Notes: generated by a model from the sequence alone, not told the origin. Positions 6,898 through 15,724 are shown, numbered from the stretch's first letter. The stretch: DNA of 64,000 nucleotides from Sinosporangium siamense (GCF_016863435.1 NZ_BOOW01000018.1:310001-374000); one strand, 5' to 3'. Numbers and translations: made by a program.

Positions 6898-8853
6898 TCA
6901 CCGGGCGGACAGAATGCGTCCGAGTACGGCAGGAGCCAGCAAGGCCGCCCCCTCCCGGCTGAAATGCACGTCGTCTTCGCGCAGCCGCACCCCCGAAAGC
7001 GTGGCCGGGCACGGCATGCCGTTTGGGCAGGTCACCTGGGCCAGGTCGACGACCTCGACCTCGCCGGTGTGCCGGGCGGCCCACTCGATGTAGAGACGGC
7101 GAAGGTGTTCCGTCGAGACCGACGCGGCCCCGCACCGGGCCGGCTCGAAATGGAACTCGCCCCCGCAGTCCCGGCGGGTCGAGGCGCCCGCACCCCACGC
7201 GGGCAGCAACACGACGACCCGAGCGCCGGCCCTGGACAACCGTCGCAGAGTGGCGTTCCAGTCGGTGAACCTATGTCTGATCCACTCCGGCGAACCGGCC
7301 TTCAACGTGCGTCCCGACACCTGCATGTCGGTGCGGTCGCGGGCGCTGTGCCAGATCACGACGCGCGGATCGAACCTGGTGATGAGTTGTTCCTGCAAAA
7401 AGGGAGTACGTTCGGCGCACGTACGCGCGATGGAGAACGGGAACCCTTTCTCGTCGAGGAGGATCGCCGACCCGACGCCGCACCCCGGACGGGCGGCGGA
7501 GACGAGTGTGTGGCCTCTGCGGGCGGATTCCTGTGCGAGACCCTCCTGGAGGCTGACGGCGATGGAGTCGCCCACGAGCCCGATCACGGGTGCACCCGGC
7601 ACGGCGTCCTTGTGCAGAACGAGACCGTCGCGCTGCCGTACATAATCCGGCACGGGTGCGGCCCGCCATGTCGCGGCCACCGCCGCCGACGCGAGAAACA
7701 GCGAGGACGCGACGGCGAGCGCGGGCGCGGCGATCCGGCTCGCCGGCCACGAGCGGGTGAGTATTGGCCGCTCCACCAGGAAATACGATCCCGCCGCCGC
7801 GCACAGCATCACTAGCGATTGCAAGGCGACGAGTGTGGGCCCGGCCAGGCCGATGCTTTCCGTGGAGAGAATGGCGATGACGGGCCAATGCCAGAGATAC
7901 AGGCTGTAGGAGATCCGGCCGATGCCGGAGACCGGCCGCCATGACAACGCCTTGACGACGACGCCGGCTTCTGTGCCTTCCCGAACCGCTCCCTGGGTGA
8001 GGGCGACCCCCGCGATGAGGGCCGCCGCGCCCAAGGAAACCAGTGCCGACCCGCCCAGATAGTAGAAAGGCGCCCGGTCGTCGATGAGAAAGGCACTCGC
8101 GACGACCGTGACCAGCCCCGTCCACGCGAGCATGGGTGCCGCCCTGCGCATGTGTGGTGCCCTGCGCCGGCCGAGAAACACGGCCAGGGCCACCCCGATG
8201 AGCAGCTCGTGGGCGCGGGCGTCCGTCCCGTAATAGGCCCTGGAAGGGTCCGCGCCCTCATAAAGCACTCCCAGCACGACCGTCGAGGCGGCGATGCCCA
8301 TGACGATCAGTGCCCATCCGATGCGCCGCCGCGATCTGCCGGCCAAGACCGCAAGACCGAGGCTGAGAAGCAGTGGGAAGACGAGGTAGAACTGCTCCTC
8401 CACGGCCAGCGACCAAAAGTGCCGCAGCGGTGAGGGCGCTTGAAACTCCGCCGAATACGACCGCCCCTCCAGGACGAAATGCCAGTTGGCCACATAGGTC
8501 GCCGCACTCAGCAGGTCGCCGCGCAGCGGCGTCTGAGCCGGCGGCGGGCGTGTGGCGGCATAGACCGTGAGAACTCCGAGGAGTACGGCTACCGCGGGCA
8601 GGAGGCGGCGCGCCCGCCTGGCCCAGAAGGCGAGCACGTCAAGACGGCCGGTGGCGCGGATCTCGGCCATGAGAAGAGAGGTGATGAGGAAGCCGGAGAG
8701 GACGAAGAAGACGTCGACTCCGAGGAAACCGCCCGGCAACCAGGGGGCTTCCAGGTGATAGAGGATGACGAGAAGGACCGACAGTGCTCTCAGCCCGTCG
8801 AGCGCGGGCAGGTGCCTGTCGAGAGAGATGCCGACCCATGTCCTGTTGGCCAT
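6898..8853 (-). CDS. Membrane acyltransferase with C-terminal SGNH domain (OafA type)
   Basis: Read from the ATG at 8853 this is 651 residues; the frame is open 60 codons further but those lack any domain match. The first about 360 residues form the acyltransferase-3 domain: LPALDGLRALSVLLVILYHL, with the family's His, then FLGVDVFFVLSGFLI and the helices that follow. The C-terminal 220 residues are a periplasm-side SGNH hydrolase domain with VGDSIAVS as block I and DDVHFSREG holding the Asp-x-x-His pair. Such proteins O-acetylate surface glycans or exported metabolites. The neighbours do not reveal the substrate. It is monocistronic, with a hairpin downstream. Confidence 0.9.
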   Translation of the reverse strand: MANRTWVGISLDRHLPALDGLRALSVLLVILYHLEAPWLPGGFLGVDVFFVLSGFLITSLLMAEIRATGRLDVLAFWARRARRLLPAVAVLLGVLTVYAATRPPPAQTPLRGDLLSAATYVANWHFVLEGRSYSAEFQAPSPLRHFWSLAVEEQFYLVFPLLLSLGLAVLAGRSRRRIGWALIVMGIAASTVVLGVLYEGADPSRAYYGTDARAHELLIGVALAVFLGRRRAPHMRRAAPMLAWTGLVTVVASAFLIDDRAPFYYLGGSALVSLGAAALIAGVALTQGAVREGTEAGVVVKALSWRPVSGIGRISYSLYLWHWPVIAILSTESIGLAGPTLVALQSLVMLCAAAGSYFLVERPILTRSWPASRIAAPALAVASSLFLASAAVAATWRAAPVPDYVRQRDGLVLHKDAVPGAPVIGLVGDSIAVSLQEGLAQESARRGHTLVSAARPGCGVGSAILLDEKGFPFSIARTCAERTPFLQEQLITRFDPRVVIWHSARDRTDMQVSGRTLKAGSPEWIRHRFTDWNATLRRLSRAGARVVVLLPAWGAGASTRRDCGGEFHFEPARCGAASVSTEHLRRLYIEWAARHTGEVEVVDLAQVTCPNGMPCPATLSGVRLREDDVHFSREGAALLAPAVLGRILSAR

Positions 8854-9298
8854 TTTCTCTTGAGCTCCATATGAGGAAGAGAACGATCCCGTGGTTAGGG
8901 TTCTGCTAGGCGCGGCGAGGAAAACCGGTCGGCGGCGGGCTCTCGCCTGCATGCTGTGACCGGCCGAGGTGCTGAAGAGATTTTCCCTCTGAGCCTTTGG
9001 AGGAGGCAGGTTGTCCAGGCTACAGGTGATCAAGTGTGATGGTCGACCGGACGGCGTAATTTAGCCGCATTGTGGTTTATGTCTGACTCTGCGTGATTAA
9101 GCGGGCGAAGGGGGCAGGCTTTTTAGGGGAAGTTCTAAGCTCACGGTGGCGGCGTATGCCATTGTGTGGATGATGTTGACTGTCGGGTTGCGCCGTCATG
9201 CAATGGCGTATACAAGCGCTGCCAATCTGTATAACCCTTATATAGGTAGGTGCGCACCAATCCCTGGCCAGCCTTTTCGGCCCTGAAGGTGGGGATAA
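8854..9298. other. Divergent intergenic region
   Basis: This 445-base stretch separates the minus-strand acyltransferase from the plus-strand five-gene cassette. I see no credible gene. It is locally AT-richer toward 9050-9250 and holds an inverted repeat around a weak promoter-like pair (listed separately). Confidence 0.6.
9155..9210 (+). promoter_or_regulatory. Inverted repeat flanking a possible promoter for the 9.3-13.7 kb cassette
   Basis: TATGCCATTG at 9155-9164 and CAATGGCGTA at 9201-9210 form an inverted repeat with one mismatch. Between them lies TTGACT (9176-9181) and, after 17 bases, TGCAAT (9199-9204), a fair -35 with a weak -10. The arrangement suggests a regulated promoter about 95 bases before the first gene. 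Confidence 0.35.
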
Positions 9299-9796
9299 AT
9301 GAGGAAGTCTGATTCCCGGGACGGTGCCGGCATCGCAGCCAAGGCCGTCTCGGTCCGTGTCACCGGCACCCGGGCCCTCACCCGGGTCGCCGTCGCGGCG
9401 TTGCTGCTGACAGGCGGCGGTGCCGTGCCCGCCTCGGCGTCCTCGGGCGCCGCGGCCTTCAACTGCACCGGCAGGAACCCTCAGCACATCCTCGCGCGCT
9501 ACGGCCACAGTGCCGACGGCGCCGAATATCCGGTGCCGCTGAGGTGCGGCAATCGGCGCTGGGGATACAAACACTTCGCCCACCGGTGGAGCAACTCCTT
9601 CGAATCCCATCTGGAGCGCACGCTTAACGATCCGACGGTGCAACAACGCGGCGGCAGCACCCGCGTCGTCTGCCGCCGGGTCAACGCCTCACCCGAACGC
9701 CAATGGTTCAAGGTGGTGCACACGACGGATCCCGGAGATCGGAACCTCGGCATTATCACAGCGGTCTGGGAGGGGCCCTCGGGGACCTGCCTTTAG
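9299..9796 (+). CDS. Secreted protein resembling a BECR-type RNase toxin
   Basis: A 165-residue protein with a basic N terminus and a signal peptide that probably ends near GAVPASASS (about residue 49). The mature part has four cysteines. Its C-terminal half, GYKHFAHRWSNSF then LERTLNDPTVQQ, RVVCRRV, WFKVVHTTD and finally GIITAVWEG, follows the layout of BECR-fold ribonuclease toxins: a Lys-His helix, a TL..P turn, and a last strand ending ITA. This comparison is by eye, and other secreted folds are possible. The next gene starts 4 bases after its stop and encodes a small acidic protein, an arrangement typical of toxin and immunity genes. The start has a purine stretch (GGTGGGGATAA) upstream. 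Confidence 0.55.
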   Translation: MRKSDSRDGAGIAAKAVSVRVTGTRALTRVAVAALLLTGGGAVPASASSGAAAFNCTGRNPQHILARYGHSADGAEYPVPLRCGNRRWGYKHFAHRWSNSFESHLERTLNDPTVQQRGGSTRVVCRRVNASPERQWFKVVHTTDPGDRNLGIITAVWEGPSGTCL

Positions 9797-9799
9797 TGG

Positions 9800-10150
9800 A
9801 TGAACAAGGTCGGCATGGAATCATATGAAGCGCAGTTGATCGATATTGTCGCGCGGCTCCTCGAAACCCTCCCGATTCCCGGTCTGCGAATACAGAAAAT
9901 TCGCGTCGAGGGCGCGGGGGCCGCCGAGGAGATTGTTCTGGTCTTCCACCGCGAAACCCCCCTGGGCGGCAGGCTCGGCTTTCGTTTCCCGGCGTGGGAC
10001 GAATCCCTGGGCCGGACGGACGCCGACCAGTGGAGCGCGGTCGTGTGGGCCAATCTGGACGAGGCGATCAACGCGACGGACTGGGGGAGCTCCATCGCGC
10101 CGGACCCCGACGGGATCGCCTGGATTCCCCCATGCGAGGGGGAGGACTAG
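9800..10150 (+). CDS. Small acidic cytoplasmic protein, candidate immunity protein
   Basis: A 116-residue protein without signal peptide or membrane segment. It is acidic at its C terminus (IPPCEGED), with an N-terminal amphipathic helix (YEAQLIDIVARLLETLP) and alternating beta-like segments, IQKIRVEG and EEIVLVFHRETP. I do not recognise a family. It begins 3 bases after the stop of the preceding secreted protein and must be cotranscribed. Small size, acidity, cytoplasmic location and the toxin-like neighbour make immunity to that protein the leading idea; this is inference only. A second Met at residue 6 is an alternative start. Confidence 0.6.
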   Translation: MNKVGMESYEAQLIDIVARLLETLPIPGLRIQKIRVEGAGAAEEIVLVFHRETPLGGRLGFRFPAWDESLGRTDADQWSAVVWANLDEAINATDWGSSIAPDPDGIAWIPPCEGED

Positions 10151-10195
10151 CACCTGCCGGTGACACACCGGCAGACGATCACGTGAGGAGGAAAG

Positions 10196-10537
10196 GTGAC
10201 CATCACCAAGCGGCTGTTCACGCTCGGAGGAGGTGGGGCACTGGCCACCGCGCTGCTGCTCGGCGGGACGCACGCGTGGTCCTACGCGGCATACCTCGGC
10301 CGCGACTACGCGATCACCACCAACCAGGACAGGATCGCGAGGGTCTGCGACAACACAAGAAACGACGCGAACGTGAAGGTCGAGTATTTCCGGCTGAGCG
10401 GCACCCGCGGCAACAGATGGAATTACAGCGACGCCGGGTGCAGCGAAACCGGCGCCGGCACGGTCGTCACGCAAATGCGGGTGTGCGAACAGTCGCCCGG
10501 CGACGAACGATGCGGTGGCTGGGCCTACCGTCCCTGA
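10196..10537 (+). CDS. Small secreted cysteine-containing protein
   Basis: Starts at GTG 10196 with a strong ribosome site (GAGGAGGAAAG) directly before it. The 113 residues begin TITKRLFTLGGGGALATALL, a signal peptide or anchor, with likely cleavage near residue 30. The mature part of about 80 residues has four cysteines (RVCDN, AGCSE, RVCEQ, RCGGW), consistent with two disulfides, and ends in GGWAYRP. No family is recognised. Its 3' end overlaps the next gene by 23 bases, so it belongs to the same operon as the permease and tyrosinase-like genes. Confidence 0.65.
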   Translation: MTITKRLFTLGGGGALATALLLGGTHAWSYAAYLGRDYAITTNQDRIARVCDNTRNDANVKVEYFRLSGTRGNRWNYSDAGCSETGAGTVVTQMRVCEQSPGDERCGGWAYRP

Positions 10538-12518
10538 CCCGGACGTGCGCGTGAAACCGGTGGTGAAGGGCGAACTCCTGCCCTTCACCGCTGTGGCCGC
10601 GGCCACAGCCGTTCTCACCCTCGCGGTGCTCGCCCTCATCGTGGTGGTGGCCGACCATGACGGCCGGTCGGTGCGAGACGCCGAACGCGGCCCGCGACTC
10701 GCCTCCCGGCATCCCGGTGAACGGGTCACCGTTCTCTGGGCGCCGGGATTCGACGACGTCGGCGGAATCCAGCACGCGGTGGTGGCGATAGCACCGCTCA
10801 CCCACGGCGCCGTTCCGCCTCCCGGCCTGTCCCGTTGGCCGGGACACGGCGAGGCGGTGCTTTCACCGGCCTTGTTGCGGGAGGGGGAGAAGGAGGGAAT
10901 CGGCGAGAGATACGGCAGGCTCGCGGGCCTGATCAGCCGTGAGGGCCTGGTCTCCGTGGAGGAACGGCTCGCCTATGTGCGCCTGCCGCGCACCGACCTG
11001 CCGAAGGTTTACCGGGCGACGGGCTTCGGCGACGTGAATCCCCTTGTCTTCGGCGAATCCCAGGAGCGGCAAGGCATATCGTCGCTGCTCGCTGCCGTGG
11101 TGTTGTTCATCGTGTTTCCCGCATGCGCCCTGTTCGTCACGGCGACGCGGGTGGCCACGGCTCTTCCGCCGGCCCGCAGGCGATTGCCCGGCGCTTTGGC
11201 GGGCGGCACGCTGGTCGCCGGGCCGGTGGTGGTTGTACTGACCACCACCGATGTACGCCTGCCGGTCACGGGATATGTGTTGTCCGCTCACTTCATGGCC
11301 CGTTGGCTCTGGCCGATGTGCGCGACGCTCGGGGCGGTCGCCGTCGTGGCCGCCTTACTTGGGAGAAAACGCGCTTACGCTGCCCCGGTTCACCGCGCCA
11401 CGACATTTGGCGTCCGGGCCTTCGTCGGGTGCACATGCGTCACGGCGGCGGGCACTTTCGCCGGCACTGGCGCCGCCGTGGTGTCTCTTCTCGGGGCGGT
11501 GGGTTTTGTGCTCACACTCCCCGCAGTCATCACCGCCGCAGTGCGACGGGGGGCCGTCATGTCTTCACGATCACGGCTCGCGGGCGCCCCCGGAGGCGTC
11601 TCCCGGCTCGCCTGGGCCGTGGCCGTCCCGCTGGTTCTCGTGTTTCAACTCGTCGTGTGGACAGGTCGGTCGAGCGAGGCGTCGGACGCCGCCCGGCAGA
11701 CCTTCGAGCGAATCGGCACCTCGGTGGCGACCGTTCACGCCGGAGGAATGTCCCCCGACCGCATCACCACTTTCCACGCCCGGCTACTACCGAAAGGCTG
11801 GGCACTGCTGAAGGCGACAAGAGACGAGTACACGAGTACGGTCACCCTCCACGGCGAATGCCGGACGCTGAGCCGCCTCGGCATGGAATGCGCGGACATC
11901 CCCCGGCCGGTGCGATCCACCGATCCCCGTGCCCGGGAGATCCTGAGATGGACCGTAGGCACGACGGGAGATGCCCTGTCGAGGCGGTGGCGGCCCGGCA
12001 AGGAGGAGACGGGAGTCCCTCAGCCGGAGTTCCTGCTGGTGGTGGGCGAGAAAGACACCCTCGGGGAAGTGAAGAGAATCGCCTACCGGATTTTCCCGCG
12101 GGTGCCCGCCGTGGATGTGCTGGGCGCCTCGTGGTTGACCGTCGAGCTGGGGGCGAGGCGCACGGCCACGTGGGTGACGTTGCTGGGCCTGATCGCCTTG
12201 GCCCTGACCACCGCCGCCGGGCTGATCAGGGCCTCGGCGGATTTCCACATCCTGGCCGGCGAGGGCATCTCGCGAAAGGTCGCGTGGTGGGGCCTCGCCG
12301 TTCCCGTCCTGCTGATCACTCTGATGGCGAGTGCGGCGGCGTGGTGGCTGGGCGGCATGCTGAACATGCATCTCGAAGGACGCGGGTGGCTCCCGTGGTC
12401 GTTTTTCGGCGGCGTTTTCGCGGTCACCGGCACGTCGGCACTTCTGGGGGCGCCGGCCGCCGCGGCGGGGTCGGCGAAAGCATGGCGCAAGCCGTACTCC
12501 GGGGTGGCGTCAGGTTGA
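10515..12518 (+). CDS. FtsX-like multi-pass permease without a nearby ATPase
   Basis: A 667-residue membrane protein from GTG 10515; a GTG at 10545 is another possible start. One helix at about residues 22-46 is followed by a large extracytoplasmic region (about 50-190), then a block of helices (192-385), a second soluble region (385-560) and three closing helices with RASADFHILAGEGISRK and a final hydrophobic pair. One helix, a big ectodomain, then paired helices twice over is the plan of MacB/FtsX-type permeases. The protein carries no nucleotide-binding motif and no ABC ATPase is found nearby, which is unusual. It may serve export or folding of the secreted products on either side. Family assignment is by topology and is moderate. 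Confidence 0.6.
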   Translation: MAGPTVPDPDVRVKPVVKGELLPFTAVAAATAVLTLAVLALIVVVADHDGRSVRDAERGPRLASRHPGERVTVLWAPGFDDVGGIQHAVVAIAPLTHGAVPPPGLSRWPGHGEAVLSPALLREGEKEGIGERYGRLAGLISREGLVSVEERLAYVRLPRTDLPKVYRATGFGDVNPLVFGESQERQGISSLLAAVVLFIVFPACALFVTATRVATALPPARRRLPGALAGGTLVAGPVVVVLTTTDVRLPVTGYVLSAHFMARWLWPMCATLGAVAVVAALLGRKRAYAAPVHRATTFGVRAFVGCTCVTAAGTFAGTGAAVVSLLGAVGFVLTLPAVITAAVRRGAVMSSRSRLAGAPGGVSRLAWAVAVPLVLVFQLVVWTGRSSEASDAARQTFERIGTSVATVHAGGMSPDRITTFHARLLPKGWALLKATRDEYTSTVTLHGECRTLSRLGMECADIPRPVRSTDPRAREILRWTVGTTGDALSRRWRPGKEETGVPQPEFLLVVGEKDTLGEVKRIAYRIFPRVPAVDVLGASWLTVELGARRTATWVTLLGLIALALTTAAGLIRASADFHILAGEGISRKVAWWGLAVPVLLITLMASAAAWWLGGMLNMHLEGRGWLPWSFFGGVFAVTGTSALLGAPAAAAGSAKAWRKPYSGVASG

Positions 12519-12592
12519 CGGTCGCCAGGGAATGAGCGGCATCGAAGGTGATCTTCTCGGGTCGCCGCAATCGAGCAGCTCACGGGGGAGAC

Positions 12593-13750
12593 ATGGTGGA
12601 GCCGGGCAGGCGCGGCCTGTTCAGAATGGTGGCCGGAGGTGCGGCGGCGCTGGGGGCAAGTGCTTTCGACGTGCCCGCTTCGGCGTCCCCCCACATATGG
12701 GCCGAGATTTCTCCTGTGCCGACCGGGTGTTCCTCCGAGACCTATCAGGGGCGGCAGGTGCAGATCTGCCCGGAGGCGCCCGTCGTCGACGGCGTCGTGG
12801 CCCGGGGGGTCTTCATCGACGGTGTGCCGCTCTTGGTCGTGGTGCGCCACGGGCAGTTCACCAGCGCTCTCAACGCACACGCCCGCCATGGGGAACTGAG
12901 AGCCGCCGCCCACGACGCGGTGAACCTGCTGGGGGGTGCGGCGCTCGAACTACGGCGATGCCGCCTCGACCCGCCGCGACACCTCGCTCCGCCCCCGGAA
13001 GCCCGTGGAAGACCGGCGCGCAGGAACGTGGCCACCCTCACGGCGCGCGAAAGGGCCGACTTCGTCGACGCCCTTCTCACCTTGAAAAGCGAAGGCGTCT
13101 ACGACTACCTCGTCGACCTGTATCGCCGCGCCTTCAGCAACCCGTGGAACGTGCACACGCACACCGCTTCCCTGCCGTGGCACCGGGCCTTTCTCCTGCT
13201 GCTCGAATCGCAAATCCAGCGGATCGCGCCCGCGTCCGCTCTGCCGTACTGGGAGGGGGACACGCGGCGAAGCCGTGGTGAGGCGCCTTTCAGCGCCGAC
13301 CTTCTCGGCGGCGACGGCTACACGGGTGACGATGCGGGAACTTCCGGGCGACCACGGCCCGCCGAGGTCGTGACAGGGCCTTTCGCCGCCCGCACCGGGC
13401 AATGGCCGATCACCGTGCGCGAGGACAACCGCGGCTACCTCCGGCGCGAAATGGGCCGGGCGGCAAGCGGCACCGGAAGCCGGTGGGGCGGCAGAAACAC
13501 CTCGCTCGGCCAGGCCCATTCCTGGGTCGGCGGGACCATGTCGTCCGCCTCCTCGCCCAACGACCCGATCTTCTTCCTCCACCGGTGCAATGTCGACCGG
13601 CTCTGGGCGCAAAGGAGGCACCCCGCTCTCGCCGACGTGCTTTCCGCCGAGGTCCTCGACACCCCTCTGGAGCCGTTCCACCAGGAACTCAACTGGACGA
13701 TCACCCCGCGCCAACTGCTCAAACACCGGCGGCACCGGGCCTACGCGTGA
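12593..13750 (+). CDS. MelC1-like caddie domain fused to a tyrosinase-like domain
   Basis: Read from ATG 12593 (GGGGGAG just upstream) the protein has 385 residues. GRRGLFRMVAGGAAALGASA at 5-24 is a twin-arginine signal. Residues 50-117 (GVFIDGVPLLVVVRHGQF, then RAAAHDAVNLLGGAAL) match the MelC1 copper-chaperone 'caddie' normally encoded by a separate gene. Residues about 148-385 are a tyrosinase domain: HTHTASLPWHRAF (His188, His197) for CuA, and AHSWVGG with SPNDPIFFLHRCNVDRLW (His309, His330) for CuB. By alignment from memory with Streptomyces tyrosinase, the first CuA ligand is Tyr177 and the first CuB ligand is Leu305, so only four of six histidines remain. It may be a pseudoenzyme or bind copper differently. 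Confidence 0.85.
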   Translation: MVEPGRRGLFRMVAGGAAALGASAFDVPASASPHIWAEISPVPTGCSSETYQGRQVQICPEAPVVDGVVARGVFIDGVPLLVVVRHGQFTSALNAHARHGELRAAAHDAVNLLGGAALELRRCRLDPPRHLAPPPEARGRPARRNVATLTARERADFVDALLTLKSEGVYDYLVDLYRRAFSNPWNVHTHTASLPWHRAFLLLLESQIQRIAPASALPYWEGDTRRSRGEAPFSADLLGGDGYTGDDAGTSGRPRPAEVVTGPFAARTGQWPITVREDNRGYLRREMGRAASGTGSRWGGRNTSLGQAHSWVGGTMSSASSPNDPIFFLHRCNVDRLWAQRRHPALADVLSAEVLDTPLEPFHQELNWTITPRQLLKHRRHRAYA

Positions 13751-13811
13751 TCGGGACGGTCTGAGCATGGTCTGAGTACTGTCCCGAGGGCGCTAATCTT
13801 ATGGATGTCAG

Positions 13812-13885
13812 GCGCCGCTAGCTCAGTTGGTTAGAGCAGCTGACTCTTAATCAGCGGGTCCGGGGTTCGAGTCCCTGGCGGCGCA
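13812..13885 (+). tRNA. tRNA-Lys (anticodon CTT)
   Basis: Acceptor arms GCGCCGC and GCGGCGC pair fully, with discriminator A at 13885. The D-loop TAGCTCAGTTGGTTAGAGC, anticodon stem GCTGA/TCAGC with loop CTCTTAA, and T arm CGGGG-TTCGAGT-CCCTG are all regular. The 3' CCA is not encoded. Confidence 0.97.
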
Positions 13886-13891
13886 CCCGAC

Positions 13892-13927
13892 AGAAACCCT
13901 AGCTCAGTGTGCTGAGCTGGGGTTTCT
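13892..13927 (+). terminator. Strong terminator of tRNA-Lys
   Basis: A 16-pair stem (AGAAACCCTAGCTCAG with its complement, one G-U pair) and a 4-base loop starts 7 bases after the tRNA; the sequence after it is only mildly T-rich. Confidence 0.85.
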
Positions 13928-14064
13928 CGGTTCTTGGGGCACCTCCGCCTCTGTCTGTGCGCCAGGCCGAGGTCGATGCCGGGCAGATCGCCGAGGTCCC
14001 CGCGCGCTCACGGGCGGCTGCGGTGCGCTGCCCCCGTGCCTCTGACCTCCTGGCTGACCTGCCT

Positions 14065-15630
14065 TTACGGGGTCAGCAGGGCCGTCGGCTGGTTGAGGAC
14101 GTCAACGGCCGCGTCACGGATGGCCGCGGCCACCTTGGCGGCGTCCGCCGGGAGGACTGCGCCGGCGTTGAGCCGGAGATGCCGTTGGTTGCCCGGGGTC
14201 ACGAAGAACGGTTGCCCGCCGGCAAGGAGAAAGCCGTGCCGTGCCGCCGCTTCCACCATCCGGTCGGCGTCGACGCCCCTCGGCAGCGTGACCCAGAGGT
14301 GGAGCCCGTCGGGGCCGACGTGGTCCACGCTCGCGTCCAGGCCGTGGGTGTCGCTCGCGATCAGGATCGCCTCGTGCAGCGTGGTCCGCCGGCGGGTGTA
14401 CTCGGTGCGGGCGCGGAGCAGAAGCTCATCGGTCCTGGCGTCCGACAGCACTGCGGCCAGGATTCGCTGGGAGACCCGTGGCGTCCAGCCGTCGGCGAAC
14501 GACTTGGCCATGAGCAGCGAATGGCGGATGGGTGGTCGCGCGACGGCCAGCGACAGCCGTAGGTCGGGGGCGATGGACTTGGAGAACGACCGGAGGTAGA
14601 TCACACGGTCCTGGAGCCGCGCGTCGTTGTAGAGCGACCCCGGCCGCGAGACAGACGCCTCGGCGAAGTGGTCGTCCTCGACGATCCAGACCTCCGGGTA
14701 TGAGGCGAGAACGTCGGCGAGGGCCCGCCTTCGCTCCACGCTCCAACTGCAGCCTGTCGGGCTCTGTGCCCGGGGTGTGAGGAACACCGCGGAAACGCCG
14801 GACTCCAGCGCGGCACGCAGTCCTTCGACCGTGACCCCGGACTGGTCGAGCCGCATGGGGATCAGGGTGAGCCCGGCCAGCTCCAAGGTGTCCATGGCGG
14901 TCTGGTATCCAGGCTCCTCGACCCCCGCCAGGACCGGCTCCTCCGGAGAACGCTGCCGCAGGAGCAGCGCCAGCAGGGAGAGGAACTGCTGTGTCGAGTT
15001 GCCGACCAGCATGTCGGCGCTGTCGGCCGCCAGCCCGTCGGCCATGAGCCGGGGCTGGAGCGCCTCGGCCAGCTCCGGTTCGATGCTCAACGTGGAGGGA
15101 TATTCCAGATCACGCGGGCGCAGGGAGGATGACACGGTCTTCATGGCGTCCCTGATCGCCTCAACGGGAAGCAGTTCAGGGTCGGGGCTGCCGCGCATGA
15201 TGTCCACCGCCGCGGGGAAGCTCTCGATGAGCCGCGCCTCCGTCTGGGCGAGGACCATACGGCGCCAGGCGCTGCTGGTGCGGCGGGTGGGCGGGCGCCG
15301 TGTGGGTGGGCGGTGGACCGGCTCCGCCGGGGCGCTGTCCGTGTGGGCCTGAGCCTCGTCCGATTTGGGGCGCTCGCTGATGAAGGTGCCGCGTCCCGCC
15401 TCGCCGCGGACCAGACCGCTCTCGGCGAGCATGTTGTAGACGCTCATGACGGTCGTGACGCTGAGGCCCGCGTCGGTGGCGAGCTGCCGCACGGAGGGCA
15501 GGCGCTCTCCCGGCTTCAGCTCGCCCAGCCGGATGGCCTCCGAGAGTTCATGGGCGACGCGCTCGTAGAGGGGCCGTCCGTTGCCGGATGAGTCGCGCAG
15601 GCCGGTCAGTCGCTTATGTACCTCGAACAT
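14065..15630 (-). CDS. MocR-type GntR regulator with aminotransferase domain
   Basis: A 521-residue protein read from ATG 15630 (GTG 15633 is adjacent). The first about 90 residues are a GntR winged helix: LYERVAHELSEAIRLGELKP and GERLPSVRQLATDAGLSV, ending RGTFISERP. A long linker leads to an aminotransferase class I fold whose PLP lysine is in YLRSFSKSIAPDLRLSLA. MocR proteins sense PLP-bound amines, vitamin B6 forms or related small molecules and bind direct repeats near the genes they control. The gene diverges from capA and the 18-gene catabolic operon, and a 17-base motif upstream of both (15725-15741 and 16951-16967) is the likely target. No PLP-pathway gene is nearby, so the ligand may be the operon's substrate. 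Confidence 0.92.
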   Translation of the reverse strand: MFEVHKRLTGLRDSSGNGRPLYERVAHELSEAIRLGELKPGERLPSVRQLATDAGLSVTTVMSVYNMLAESGLVRGEAGRGTFISERPKSDEAQAHTDSAPAEPVHRPPTRRPPTRRTSSAWRRMVLAQTEARLIESFPAAVDIMRGSPDPELLPVEAIRDAMKTVSSSLRPRDLEYPSTLSIEPELAEALQPRLMADGLAADSADMLVGNSTQQFLSLLALLLRQRSPEEPVLAGVEEPGYQTAMDTLELAGLTLIPMRLDQSGVTVEGLRAALESGVSAVFLTPRAQSPTGCSWSVERRRALADVLASYPEVWIVEDDHFAEASVSRPGSLYNDARLQDRVIYLRSFSKSIAPDLRLSLAVARPPIRHSLLMAKSFADGWTPRVSQRILAAVLSDARTDELLLRARTEYTRRRTTLHEAILIASDTHGLDASVDHVGPDGLHLWVTLPRGVDADRMVEAAARHGFLLAGGQPFFVTPGNQRHLRLNAGAVLPADAAKVAAAIRDAAVDVLNQPTALLTP

Positions 15631-15724
15631 CACGCATACATTCTAGCCGTTGTCGTACGGGATCCCGCCAGAGTAGCGCTCTTTCGCGGCACGCGATAGC
15701 GGATGACCAGACCGTCACGCGAAT

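Noticed and set aside
13812-13927. tRNA-Lys as an integration site for a mobile element
   Set aside because: No integrase gene and no repeat of the tRNA 3' end were noticed downstream; the sequence after the tRNA is a normal terminator.
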